Shown piece by piece: positions 1-6,983 of a stretch of DNA of 14,286 nt. The notes below the pieces were generated by a model. That model did not search any database and had not been told where the DNA came from. It was given only the letters and a program-made list of their open reading frames with translations. How positions within the stretch are numbered: the first letter of the stretch is position 1; each line of letters starts with the position of its first letter. Origin of the DNA: Candidatus Cardinium sp. cBcalN2 (GTDB lineage: Bacteria > Bacteroidota > Bacteroidia > Cytophagales > Amoebophilaceae); NCBI RefSeq assembly GCF_022810445.1, contig NZ_JAACGD010000116.1:1-14286 (forward strand), read 5' to 3'. The translations under genes and the position numbers were made by a program.

Positions 1-19
1 AATACAGCTCTTAAGTTGA

Positions 20-40
20 CACCATTGGCTGAATGGCTAC
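20..40. repeat. Short fragment of dispersed intergenic repeat
   Basis: The 21 bases here, ending GAATGGCTAC, resemble the segment at 3264-3283 that ends CTGAATGGATAC, and the related segments near 3982 and 7160. It lies just beyond the stop codon of the LD-carboxypeptidase gene (stop at 45-47, minus strand). The match is short and was found by eye, so it may be the edge of a longer copy lying outside the window, or chance. Confidence 0.3.
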
Positions 41-44
41 GCTT

Positions 45-1022
45 TTACACCTTCATAACTAACGTAAAACTACTATCATGTACAGCCACAATCTGACTCA
101 TAGTATTATAAATAATGGGATCATTAATGCTTCCATGGCCAAACCTATGCGTTTTAAATACTGGAATAGACAAACTAGCTGCAAACTGATTAAGTGTTTT
201 TATAATTTCTTTATTATCAGCGCCACAATGGCCAAATACTATAGCCTTTACATCCTTTAGCAAACCAGCCTGTGTAAAATGGAGTAAAGAACGATCTAGC
301 TGATAAGCTTTTATTTGCGTATCCTCTAAAAATAAAATTTTATCTTTTGTTTTTACTTGCCAACTTGTACCAATACCTGTTTGCAAAACAGTTATATTGC
401 CACCCGTAAGCTTGCCCTGCACACTATGCGCAGATTGGGCTGCTCGATTCATTGGAAATAGTTGACCAACAGTTATCTCTTTAACCCTGCCAGCAATTAT
501 CTCAGCTATCTTGATGAAATTAGCGCGATGTTTATCACTTTTAATCATTTCAACGATTCCGCTCCCATGAATGGTTTTCCAACCTCACGCTTGAGTAAGG
601 AAAATATGGAGCACGGTTATATCACTATACCCTATAAAAAATTTCTCTCTAGCCGGTATCGGTAATTGCTGTAAAGCAGGGATCAACTTGGCGGCACCAT
701 ATCCGCCACGTAAGGTCCATACGACATGATTCCCATCATCGAACAATGCATCTTTTAAATGTTTAAATCGTATTTCATCACTATTAGAGTGAAAAACAGA
801 TTTTTTTTGATCGAAAGAGCCTCTTGGTATATTTAATTTCAATGCAGCAATACCTTTTAAAGTAGTTAACTCACCTTTATTGAGACCTGAAGCAGGAGCA
901 ACAACTGTAATAGGTATATCTTTTAATAAATCAAGCACTTTCAGATGCATTTTTTCAAATGCTACACTTGAAAAGCTAGATAGCAAAAAGAAAATAGGTA
1001 GCGTGCAAAACCTACGCATCAT
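45..1022 (-). pseudogene. ldcA: LD-carboxypeptidase (peptidase S66 family), interrupted by one in-frame TGA
   Basis: The family removes the terminal D-alanine from L,D-linked peptidoglycan tetrapeptides during murein recycling; MccF-type relatives cleave microcin C. Two reading pieces (1022 to 588 and 548 to 45) are in the same frame, separated by a TGA at 585-587 and twelve further codons reading GWKTIHGSGIVE. The joined product is about 325 residues, a normal family length. It keeps the serine nucleophile in GYSDIT (Ser133), the glutamate in FLED (about Glu233) and the histidine in FGHGS (about His296), so the catalytic triad is split across the stop. The stop falls where relatives usually have Trp, before GWKTIHG. 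Residues 3-22 are hydrophobic and could be a signal peptide, which is unusual for LdcA but not for S66 proteins generally. I call it a pseudogene; a sequencing error (TGG read as TGA) or readthrough is possible. Confidence 0.82.
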
Positions 1023-1111
1023 AATATTTAAATTTATTTTATTTAGAACGATATATAAAAAATCATAAATTAGCTATAGCTAGCACAGTCTATGACAACC
1101 GCTTCTATAAA

Positions 1112-1684
1112 ATGGATCCAAAGCGCTTAGAACAAAACAAATGGCTCAATGAAGTAATATACTATACTTATATCATAACGCCAATTGGTAAACTATTGCT
1201 AACCGCTAAGCATGGTAAGCTCATTGGCCTCCATATAGAGGGCCAAAAACATTTCCCTACCCTACACCAAAACGGGGAGTATAATGCGGATATGCCCATC
1301 TTTACCGATACAAAGAGACAATTAGATACCTATTTTACTTTAGGAAAAAGCTTATTTACCATTGACTATAAATTATATGGAACTGATTTTCAAATTAATG
1401 TATGGAATGTTTTAGCAAAAATTCCATATGGGGAGGTATTAAGCTACAAAAGATTAACCGCTTTAACCGCTTATCCGAATGCCATTAGAGCAGTAGCTTC
1501 AGCCATTGGTAAAAATCCTTTATCTATTATACTCCCGTGTCATAGAGTGATTAGAAGCGATGGCTCATTAGGGGGGTATGCTGGAGGGATAACTGTAAAA
1601 AAACAATTACTGAACTTAGAAGAAGATAGGGGATCAGTTTTAAAAAAAATTATTTTACATAGCACTAAAAAAACAGGTTTATGA
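1112..1684 (+). CDS. ogt: Methylated-DNA--protein-cysteine S-methyltransferase (Ogt/MGMT)
   Basis: This 190-residue protein repairs O6-alkylguanine and O4-alkylthymine in DNA by a suicidal transfer of the alkyl group to its own cysteine. The diagnostic PCHRVI motif is at residues 142-147, with Cys143 as acceptor. The upstream helix-turn-helix part (IPYGEVLSYKRL, 104-115) and the following GGYAGG (154-159) are typical of the C-terminal DNA-binding domain. The N-terminal part (about 18-85) is the usual less conserved ribonuclease-like domain. The ATG at 1112 is chosen because the next in-frame Met is at residue 61, inside the domain; the first 16 or so residues look like an extra tail. The stop overlaps the start of the phosphoesterase gene (ATGA at 1681-1684), which implies co-translation. 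The 89-bp gap upstream is shared with the divergent LD-carboxypeptidase gene, and I see no clear promoter box there. Confidence 0.95.
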   Translation: MDPKRLEQNKWLNEVIYYTYIITPIGKLLLTAKHGKLIGLHIEGQKHFPTLHQNGEYNADMPIFTDTKRQLDTYFTLGKSLFTIDYKLYGTDFQINVWNVLAKIPYGEVLSYKRLTALTAYPNAIRAVASAIGKNPLSIILPCHRVIRSDGSLGGYAGGITVKKQLLNLEEDRGSVLKKIILHSTKKTGL

Positions 1685-2196
1685 AAATTGGTTTGCTTTC
1701 AGATACCCACGGATGGCTAGATCCCAAAATTTTTGATCACTTTGAACAATGTGATGAAGTATGGCATGCAGGAGATATTGGCGACCCCGAATTGCTAAGG
1801 TCATTCGATGGTTTTAAGAAGTTTAGAGCTGTATATGGCAATATTGACGAACCGCTAATAAGAAAAAAATATTCTGAATTTCAAGAATTTAAATGTGAAG
1901 ATATCTCTATATGGCTGATGCATATAACGGGTTATCCTCCTTTATATACACCACCCATGCGCAACAAATTGAGCCAAGCACAACCTGATATTTTGGTGGG
2001 TGGTCATTCACACATCTTACGAGTGATGCATGATATCAAAAGACCTCCGCTACTTTATCTTAACCCTGGTGCTGCTGGGGTCCATGGTGCACATTATATG
2101 CGTACGGTTCTCCGTTTTGAAATAAACAAAAAAAAAATTGGTAATATAGAGGTTATAGAGCTAGGCAAGAGGGCAGCACTTATAGACAATAGTTAA
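1681..2196 (+). CDS. YfcE/MJ0936-type metallophosphoesterase
   Basis: A 171-residue protein of the calcineurin-like metallophosphoesterase family, single-domain YfcE/MJ0936 subgroup: cytoplasmic, two-metal phosphodiesterases with broad in vitro activity and poorly known natural substrates. The metal-binding set is complete: SDTH (Asp8, His10), AGDIGD (Asp32), GNID (Asn54), MHITG (His81) and GGHSH (His109, His111). The length is normal for the subgroup. The start overlaps the ogt stop by 4 bp. The next gene, tatD-like, begins 13 bp downstream, so all three probably share one transcript. A run of ten A residues (2128-2137) sits about 20 codons before the end and encodes Lys-Lys-Lys; a slip there would change only the C-terminal tail. 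Confidence 0.93.
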   Translation: MKIGLLSDTHGWLDPKIFDHFEQCDEVWHAGDIGDPELLRSFDGFKKFRAVYGNIDEPLIRKKYSEFQEFKCEDISIWLMHITGYPPLYTPPMRNKLSQAQPDILVGGHSHILRVMHDIKRPPLLYLNPGAAGVHGAHYMRTVLRFEINKKKIGNIEVIELGKRAALIDNS

Positions 2197-2209
2197 TCAT
2201 TGATGAATT

Positions 2210-2971
2210 ATGGAACTGATTGATACCCACGCACACATATATGATCTTCAAGAGCCACTATCACTAGTTTTAAACAGTGCACAAAAAAATCATATCAAAA
2301 AAATCTATATGCCCAATATAGATGAAGCAACGATAGCTACGATGCTAGAGACAGCAACCGCATACCCTTGTTGTCTGCCTATGATGGGCATCCATCCTTG
2401 TCACATCAGAAAAGATTTTACCAAACAATTATACCTAGTAGAAGAATGGCTTAATAAAAGCGATTTTATAGCAATAGGTGAAATTGGCATAGACCTATAC
2501 CATGATACTGCCTTGTTTAAGGAACAACAAGAAGCCTTTAAAATTCAACTAGATTTAGCCAAACACTATCATCTACCGGTCTCCATTCACTGCAGAAATG
2601 CTTTTCAGGCAGTAATCCAATTATTAGAAAAAGCACAAGATGGTAACCTAAAAGGCGTCATTCACTGTTTTACGGGCAATTTACAAGAAGCAGAACAATG
2701 TATCAAAATGGGTTTTTCACTAGGCATTGGCGGAATTATTACATTACCAAAAAGCGGGTTAGCAGAAATCATCGCAGCTATAGACCTGGAACATTTAGTG
2801 CTAGAAACAGATAGCCCTTATCTAACACCCGTTCCTTTTCGAGGAAAGCCTAATCAGCCAAGCTACTTAGGTTACATAGCAGAAAAACTTGCTTTAATAA
2901 AAGAGGTAACCTTAGCAGAGGTGGCATACATGACTACCCGAAATGCTGAGGCAATTTTTGAAGCAAGTTAA
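2210..2971 (+). CDS. tatD: TatD-family metal-dependent hydrolase (DNase)
   Basis: A 253-residue TIM-barrel hydrolase of the TatD family; members are Mg-dependent 3'-5' exonucleases, some acting in DNA repair or as D-aminoacyl-tRNA deacylases. The metal ligands are present in order: DTHAH (His7, His9), GEIGID (Glu91), SIHCRN (His127), HCFTG (His152) and ETDSPYLTP (Asp201). The end of the protein keeps the family's GKPNQPSYL stretch (about 212-220). The length is typical (about 255-265). It is the last gene of the ogt-phosphoesterase-tatD unit; after the TAA the sequence becomes repeat and IS debris. Whether it corresponds to E. coli TatD, YcfH or YjjV cannot be decided from the sequence alone. 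Confidence 0.95.
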   Translation: MELIDTHAHIYDLQEPLSLVLNSAQKNHIKKIYMPNIDEATIATMLETATAYPCCLPMMGIHPCHIRKDFTKQLYLVEEWLNKSDFIAIGEIGIDLYHDTALFKEQQEAFKIQLDLAKHYHLPVSIHCRNAFQAVIQLLEKAQDGNLKGVIHCFTGNLQEAEQCIKMGFSLGIGGIITLPKSGLAEIIAAIDLEHLVLETDSPYLTPVPFRGKPNQPSYLGYIAEKLALIKEVTLAEVAYMTTRNAEAIFEAS

Positions 2972-3077
2972 GCATCTAAGTTGTACCTTTGGCCTTTGAA
3001 TGCATAGGTCAATAATTTTTAGTTTCCTGTTTAGTATCTGTGCACGAAACTGCTAAAAGAGGCTTTTTTTACTTAAA

Positions 3078-3176
3078 CGACCTAGTAGTAAGCATAAGCC
3101 TAAAAAAGTGGTCATTGTGGCTTGTATGCGTAAGCTCTTAGAACTAGCACATAAGATTATACAGGATCAAGCCTAA
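3078..3176 (+). pseudogene. IS110-type transposase C-terminal remnant
   Basis: One frame reads 32 codons and a TAA: a Lys-rich start, then KPKKVVIVACMRKLLELAHK and a short tail. The block K-P-K-K-V-x-x-x-A-C-M-R-K-L-L is the familiar ending of IS110/IS116/IS902-family transposases. In the same frame a TAA occurs eight codons upstream, so no start or catalytic region remains in frame. A neighbouring frame upstream reads TAKRGFF, which may be the frameshifted continuation. It is therefore the dead stump of an insertion sequence. No IS ends or target duplication could be identified. Confidence 0.62.
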
Positions 3177-3203
3177 TTTTGTTAAAAATTGGAAAAGTGA
3201 GAC

Positions 3204-3296
3204 AAAAGGAGTGATTGCTGATCGCAATTAATTTTACAAGGGGCGTTTTTATACCTAGCCTTACCATAGTGCTGAATGGATACAAAAAAATTTGCA
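3204..3296. repeat. Right-half copy of dispersed palindromic repeat
   Basis: This segment matches 7084-7200 by eye: both contain, in order, a GGAGTGATT/GGGGTGATT block, a CGCAA block, ATTTTACAAG, a T-run, GAAT(G/A)GAT and AAAATTTGCA. Relative to the copy near 7100 it lacks about 20 bp between GAATGGATAC and AAAAATTTGCA. The matching left half of the palindrome is absent, and the IS110-type stump lies on that side, so the copy may have been truncated. Confidence 0.6.
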
Positions 3297-3328
3297 GGTT
3301 AAGATAATAGGTTTTATAAGGAACTTTT

Positions 3329-3916
3329 TTACTGATTTTTAGATACTTTTTCTTTAGAAGAAAAAGGTTTCTTCAATGTGCTCCATACCTTCCATTTCTT
3401 ACATTTCTTATATTGCTTCTTTAATAATTTTGGGATGAATCTTTTCTCAGATTTTTTGTTATCATTTTCCTGCTTCTGCTTCAGATCTAAGGAAGAAGGG
3501 TGAACTGCGTGAAGTTGATCTTTAACAACTTCCGCATTTTGATTATTTTGCTCAGCTGGCTTCGAGAGCTGATTTGTTATAGAAACCTGGTCATTGCTAT
3601 TAAGAAGAGGTATAGCATTATCACTAGGGTAGCGCTCATTTACCAAATGATTATCTACTGTATCTACTGGGATAATATTATTTTGGCACCTGCATAGCAT
3701 ACTTTTATCATCGCTTTGTTCATGGCTGATTTTAGCATTAGGTGATTTATCATTTTTCTCTTTTTTTTTAGTTTTCTTCTTTTTTTCAGTTTTCTGACTT
3801 GTAGTGCATGCTGCACTAACAGGATGGTTACTATTATTACGAGGGCAACCGCTTAAGCTTAAGAAAAAGATTAAAAAAACAAAACTATATCTTGAAATCG
3901 ATAATCGTAGAGCCAT
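3329..3916 (-). CDS. Lysine-rich hypothetical lipoprotein
   Basis: A 195-residue protein with no family I recognise. Residues 1-23 form a lipoprotein signal peptide: a short basic start, a hydrophobic stretch (FVFLIFFLSLS) and the lipobox LSGC, with Cys24 as the predicted acylated residue. The mature part is hydrophilic and low in complexity: a Lys/Glu/Thr block at about 42-58, an Asn/Gln/Ser-rich middle, and a strongly basic C-terminus (about 157-195). Cysteines also occur in a CRC motif near residue 75. The gene includes a nine-base A-tract in the sense strand (3761-3769). It stands alone between repeat-rich gaps. The predicted location is an inner or outer membrane surface after Lgt, Lsp and Lnt processing, and lnt lies nearby. 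Repeated in-frame Lys codons and a clean signal peptide argue for a real gene; the function is unknown. Confidence 0.7.
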   Translation of the reverse strand: MALRLSISRYSFVFLIFFLSLSGCPRNNSNHPVSAACTTSQKTEKKKKTKKKEKNDKSPNAKISHEQSDDKSMLCRCQNNIIPVDTVDNHLVNERYPSDNAIPLLNSNDQVSITNQLSKPAEQNNQNAEVVKDQLHAVHPSSLDLKQKQENDNKKSEKRFIPKLLKKQYKKCKKWKVWSTLKKPFSSKEKVSKNQ

Positions 3917-3960
3917 TATTTATTTTTTATTTCTAATTAAGAATTAATTACTTATACTCA

Positions 3961-4006
3961 CTTCCGCCACTTCCGCCACAGTAGTGAATGGATACTATGG
4001 TATTTA
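3961..4006. repeat. 9-bp tandem repeat and fragment of dispersed repeat
   Basis: Bases 3961-3978 are two exact copies of CTTCCGCCA. They are followed by TAGTGAATGGATACTATGG and TATTTA (3982-4006), which resembles 3268-3283 (GTGCTGAATGGATAC) and 7157-7190 (GGTGAATAGATGCTAT followed by GGTATCTA). This looks like another eroded piece of the dispersed intergenic repeat, placed upstream of the lipoprotein gene. Confidence 0.4.
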
Positions 4007-4279
4007 GAGTACCCAGCAGTTAGCTCGTTGCAAGTTTTAAACCAATAGGCTACACTTTTCGACGCTAGGTATTACATTAACCGTAGACTCCCTATAATTT
4101 TGAACTTAAAGCCAGCTTTAGCTAAAAAATGAAGAGGAGTCCTATGGGCTTGTGTATAATTATTTAATCATTATTATTATTATTTTGAATGTATCTAACT
4201 AGGTATTTTTACCTCGAAGCACATTTAGGAAATAGGGTTAAGGGCAGTTGCTGATATTAAATTTTTATTTCTTTTTCTG

Positions 4280-4303
4280 TAAATTTGGCTGTTCCTATTT
4301 TTG
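4280..4303 (+). promoter_or_regulatory. Candidate -7 boxes for lnt
   Basis: TAAATTTG (4280-4287) and TATTTTTG (4296-4303) both match the Bacteroidota -7 consensus TAnnTTTG exactly. No TTG or TTTG lies at the usual 19-21 nt upstream of either; the nearest TTG (4248-4250) is 29 nt from the first box. They sit about 100 nt before the lnt ATG. The sequence is very T-rich, so chance matches are likely. Confidence 0.3.
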
Positions 4304-4400
4304 TATCGCTGTTGCCTCTCTAAAAAGCAAAAACAAGCAATAGTATTCTTGCAATTTTAAGAAATTTTAAATGATTAACCAAAAATAATTTATAAAATAT

Positions 4401-6110
4401 ATGTTGCATCGCCTGATTTCTAAAAGATCTACTTTATGGATCAACCGGTTTAATATTTTTTTTCTCCCGAAACAATTTTCCAAACGTTATGTACTACTTT
4501 TAATTGCCTTGAGCAGTAGTTTATTCTATCTATCTTGGTGTTCTTCTTGGTTTGGTGGTTTGTTACTGGTGGCCATCATTCCCATGCTAGGTATATTAAA
4601 ACTGCTTACCATAACCCCTAGCAAAAAATATTTCTATTTCTTTTCCATTATTTTAACCCTATTGCTTTGGAATATATTAACGCTTTGGTGGATTTATAAA
4701 GCGGCCTTTCCGGCTGTTTTCTTTGCAGTCTGTTATAATACTTTGTGCCTTGCTTTACCTTGGCTCTTTTATTATTATACCCGGAAGTGGGGGGGCTTAT
4801 ATCTAGGTTATCTAGGACTGGTAACGAGTTGGCTAACCTTAGAGCATGCCCATCTTTCGTGGGATTTTTGGGAACTTACCTTTCCGTGGCTCAACCTAGG
4901 CAATGGGTTGGCTGCATTACCGCAATGGATTCAATGGTATGAATATACGGGCATACTCGGAGGATCACTTTGGATTTTGATAGCTAATATACTGCTTTAC
5001 CACTCAATCTTTGAAAGAACCAATCGTTTTGTATTAAAGGGATTATTGGGTTGGGTATTCATCCCACTATCTATAAGCTTGATCATCTACTACTACCATA
5101 GAGAAAAAGGTAACTACATAGAAGCAGTAGTAGTGCAACCTAATATTGATAGCTACACGGAGAAATATCCGTACGCTCGATTCTTTATCCCTTACGAATG
5201 TCAAATAGACCGATTATTGACCCTTTCTAAAGAGCAGCTCACACCAGCAACTTGTTTGCTGCTTTGGCCTGAATCGGCCATTCCAGGCTCTTTACAAGAA
5301 GCAAGGCTACATGACGATCAATTGATGCAGCCTATATTCGAATTTTTGGAGCGCCATCCTGCCTTACACCTGATAACTGGTGCCACTTCCGAATCGATAT
5401 ATGGCCTAACCAAGGCTACAAAAACTGCCCAAAAAGTACGAGGGGAATATACTGATTATTTTAATAGTGTTTTTTACTTAAAAACCGGTAAAAAAATAGA
5501 TATATATCATAAGCACAAAAGATTACCAGGTGGAGAATATATTCCTTATTTAAATATTTTACCAGAAAAGATGTGCGGTTGGCTCAAACGAACATTTCTT
5601 GATATCGGTGATATAGATCCTTGTTTGGCTCAGGGGAATGGCGCCCAAGTTTTTGAAATAGATCATCGCATCAAGATTGCACCAATTATTTGTTATGAAT
5701 TATTGTATGGTGCTTTTGTAGGCAGTAGTGTCCAAAAAGGAGCGAATCTACTGGGTGTAGTGACCAATGATGGTTGGTGGGGCAACACCCCTATATACGA
5801 CCAATTCTTTGAGTATAGTCGCTTAATAGCTATCTCACATCGAAGAAGTGTCATACGTGCAGCTAACACGGGAATTTCTGGATTTATCAATCAGCGTGGA
5901 GAGGTAATAGCGGAAACCAACCGATTAGAAACTGCTGCTATGCGATCAGTAGTATATGCCAATAATAAAATGACTTTTTATAGCTTATATGGTGATTATA
6001 TTGGCCATATCGCTGCATGGATCTGCTTGATCTTATTTTGCATAGTATGGATAATCCGATTGCAGCAAAAATATAGAGATCCTAAAAAAATGGTTAAAAG
6101 CGGCAGTTGA
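4401..6110 (+). CDS. lnt: Apolipoprotein N-acyltransferase
   Basis: This 569-residue inner-membrane enzyme adds the third acyl chain to the N-terminal cysteine of diacylated lipoproteins. The N-terminal half (about 30-230) is a series of hydrophobic, Trp-rich membrane segments. The periplasmic nitrilase-fold domain follows (about 240-520), and a last membrane segment is at about 534-553. The catalytic triad is visible: Glu291 in WPESAIP, Lys371 in HKHKRLPGGEYIP and Cys431 in ICYELLYG, matching E. coli Glu267, Lys335 and Cys387. NDGWWGNT (456-463) and RAANTGISG (486-494) are also family hallmarks. The protein is somewhat longer than E. coli Lnt (512), mostly through a basic N-terminal extension. 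The ATG at 4401 is used because an upstream ATG at 4370 is closed by a stop after five codons. It ends in tandem TGA TGA and converges on nth across an inverted repeat. Confidence 0.96.
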   Translation: MLHRLISKRSTLWINRFNIFFLPKQFSKRYVLLLIALSSSLFYLSWCSSWFGGLLLVAIIPMLGILKLLTITPSKKYFYFFSIILTLLLWNILTLWWIYKAAFPAVFFAVCYNTLCLALPWLFYYYTRKWGGLYLGYLGLVTSWLTLEHAHLSWDFWELTFPWLNLGNGLAALPQWIQWYEYTGILGGSLWILIANILLYHSIFERTNRFVLKGLLGWVFIPLSISLIIYYYHREKGNYIEAVVVQPNIDSYTEKYPYARFFIPYECQIDRLLTLSKEQLTPATCLLLWPESAIPGSLQEARLHDDQLMQPIFEFLERHPALHLITGATSESIYGLTKATKTAQKVRGEYTDYFNSVFYLKTGKKIDIYHKHKRLPGGEYIPYLNILPEKMCGWLKRTFLDIGDIDPCLAQGNGAQVFEIDHRIKIAPIICYELLYGAFVGSSVQKGANLLGVVTNDGWWGNTPIYDQFFEYSRLIAISHRRSVIRAANTGISGFINQRGEVIAETNRLETAAMRSVVYANNKMTFYSLYGDYIGHIAAWICLILFCIVWIIRLQQKYRDPKKMVKSGS

Positions 6111-6120
6111 TGATTTTGGC

Positions 6121-6282
6121 ATAAACCATAAAACCTGCTGCAAAACCTATTTGTGATCAGCAATTTTTAGGAGAAGCGCAGTCGAGCACCGCATAATACT
6201 AAATGTATTGGAGGAGGATAGACAAGCTTCGACACCAAAATAGCCATTAGAAATAGGTTTTGCAGCAGGTTTTATGGTTTAT
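6121..6282. repeat. 162-bp element with perfect 32-bp inverted repeats
   Basis: Bases 6121-6152 and 6251-6282 are exact reverse complements over 32 bp (ATAAACCATAAAACC...), enclosing a 98-bp centre. The element fills the gap between lnt (stop 6110) and nth, and its right arm overlaps the nth stop codon (6279-6281). The inner AACC...GGTT is flanked by TA on both sides, but TA is part of the palindrome, so a target duplication cannot be claimed. The centre holds no supported ORF; its GATCAGCAAT (6155-6164) is the inverse of ATTGCTGATC at 3214-3223. It could be a MITE-like element or a bidirectional terminator-like hairpin between convergent genes. There is no T-tract right after the stem, which disfavours a classical terminator. 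Confidence 0.85.
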
Positions 6283-6929
6283 ATTTCATGTTGGTTATCT
6301 TGGTAATAAGCACAAAAAGTGGTTAGGGAGCATTGTTCACATTGTGGCTTTCTGGCTTTACAAATATACCGGCCATGTAGCACAATCCATCGATTGGCAA
6401 TTGGTATATATTGAATCGGTAGATGTGCCATAAGTTCTTTTTCTACCATAAGGGGTGTTTTGGCCAAGCATGATGCCAAGCCAGTACGTTTTGCCACTCT
6501 AAAAACATGTGTATCTACAGCTATGATAGGTTGATTATATAGTATAGCCACTAGTGCATTTGCCGTTTTACGACCTACCCCAGGTAATGTTTGTAAGGCT
6601 GCTACAGAAGAGGGAATCTTATGCTGAAATGATGTAGCAAGCTGATGGGCCATTTCTATTAAAAACCGGGTCTTCTTTTTAGAATAAGAAATAGGTTTTA
6701 TACATGCCAATACCCTATTAAAGGAGGCTTTCGCCAAATGGCCTGCGGTAGGAAACCTGGCAAAAAGCAAGGGCGTACAACTATTTACCCTTTTATCTGT
6801 ACACTGTGCACCTAGTACCATAGCTACAAGCAATTGAAAAGGTGTGGCATAGATCAGTTCTGTTTTAGAAGCTGCTGGTGCAGTTTGCAAATACTTAACA
6901 AAAGCTTGATAACGTTCTCTTGTATTCAT
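6279..6929 (-). CDS. nth: Endonuclease III (DNA glycosylase/AP lyase)
   Basis: A 216-residue base-excision repair enzyme that removes oxidised pyrimidines and cleaves the abasic site. The helix-hairpin-helix reads LPGVGRKTA (115-123) with the Schiff-base lysine Lys121. The catalytic aspartate is Asp139 in VDTHVFRV. The C-terminal 4Fe-4S cluster motif is complete, C-x6-C-x2-C-x5-C at Cys190, Cys197, Cys200 and Cys206. GAQCTD (40-45) corresponds to the SAQATD segment of E. coli Nth. The length is typical (211 in E. coli). The gene converges on lnt; its TAA stop lies inside the right arm of the 162-bp inverted-repeat element. The start at 6929 gives the family's usual N-terminus and has no Shine-Dalgarno sequence. 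Confidence 0.97.
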   Translation of the reverse strand: MNTRERYQAFVKYLQTAPAASKTELIYATPFQLLVAMVLGAQCTDKRVNSCTPLLFARFPTAGHLAKASFNRVLACIKPISYSKKKTRFLIEMAHQLATSFQHKIPSSVAALQTLPGVGRKTANALVAILYNQPIIAVDTHVFRVAKRTGLASCLAKTPLMVEKELMAHLPIQYIPIANRWIVLHGRYICKARKPQCEQCSLTTFCAYYQDNQHEI

Positions 6930-6954
6930 AATTGAGTCAATAGCATCTAGCTAA

Positions 6955-6983
6955 AAAAGCTAGTTAGGTATCATAAAAATCAA
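6955..6983 (-). promoter_or_regulatory. Candidate promoter for nth
   Basis: On the minus strand TTG (6983-6981) is followed after 18 nt by TAGCTTTT (6962-6955), one mismatch from the Bacteroidota -7 box TAnnTTTG. This would start transcription about 20 nt before the nth ATG. The site lies in the outer arm of the palindromic element, and the AT-rich setting makes chance matches likely. Confidence 0.25.

Larger units (their letters stand above)
2972..3328. other. Gene-poor gap with mobile-element debris
   Basis: This 357-bp stretch lies between the convergent tatD-like gene and the lipoprotein gene. It holds the IS110-type stump (3078-3176) and a copy of one half of the dispersed palindromic repeat (3204-3296). 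Bases 2972-3077 and 3297-3328 show nothing I can identify; no clear Rho-independent terminator was seen after the tatD-like gene. Confidence 0.6.
3917..4400. other. Intergenic region between divergent lipoprotein gene and lnt
   Basis: A 484-bp non-coding stretch. It contains the 9-bp tandem repeat and repeat fragment (3961-4006), a weak inverted pair GACTCC (4086-4091) / GGAGTC (4136-4141), five tandem ATT units (4170-4184), and two matches to the Bacteroidota -7 box (4280-4287 and 4296-4303) upstream of lnt. I find no supported gene in it. Confidence 0.55.

Noticed and set aside
45-548. Treating the 167-codon piece as a separate gene starting at 548
   Set aside because: It begins in the middle of the S66 fold and lacks the nucleophile serine; the frame continues unbroken upstream to the TGA at 585-587.
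45-1022. UGA read as tryptophan (genetic code 4) suggested by the in-frame TGA in the LD-carboxypeptidase gene
   Set aside because: TGA terminates ogt, lnt, the first permease and the TolC-family gene at their expected lengths, and TGG is used freely for Trp; one isolated TGA is better explained as a nonsense change or read error.
4081-4146. Possible IS end or terminator formed by GACTCC / GGAGTC
   Set aside because: Only six bases pair exactly, the arms diverge quickly, and no transposase or T-tract accompanies them.
2972-4400. CRISPR array, suggested by several repeated pieces
   Set aside because: The repeats are few, irregularly spaced, imperfect and palindromic over long distances; there are no regular spacers and no cas genes.
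6153-6250. A short peptide encoded in the centre of the 162-bp inverted-repeat element
   Set aside because: The frames are short, interrupted by stops, and do not resemble any protein I recognise.
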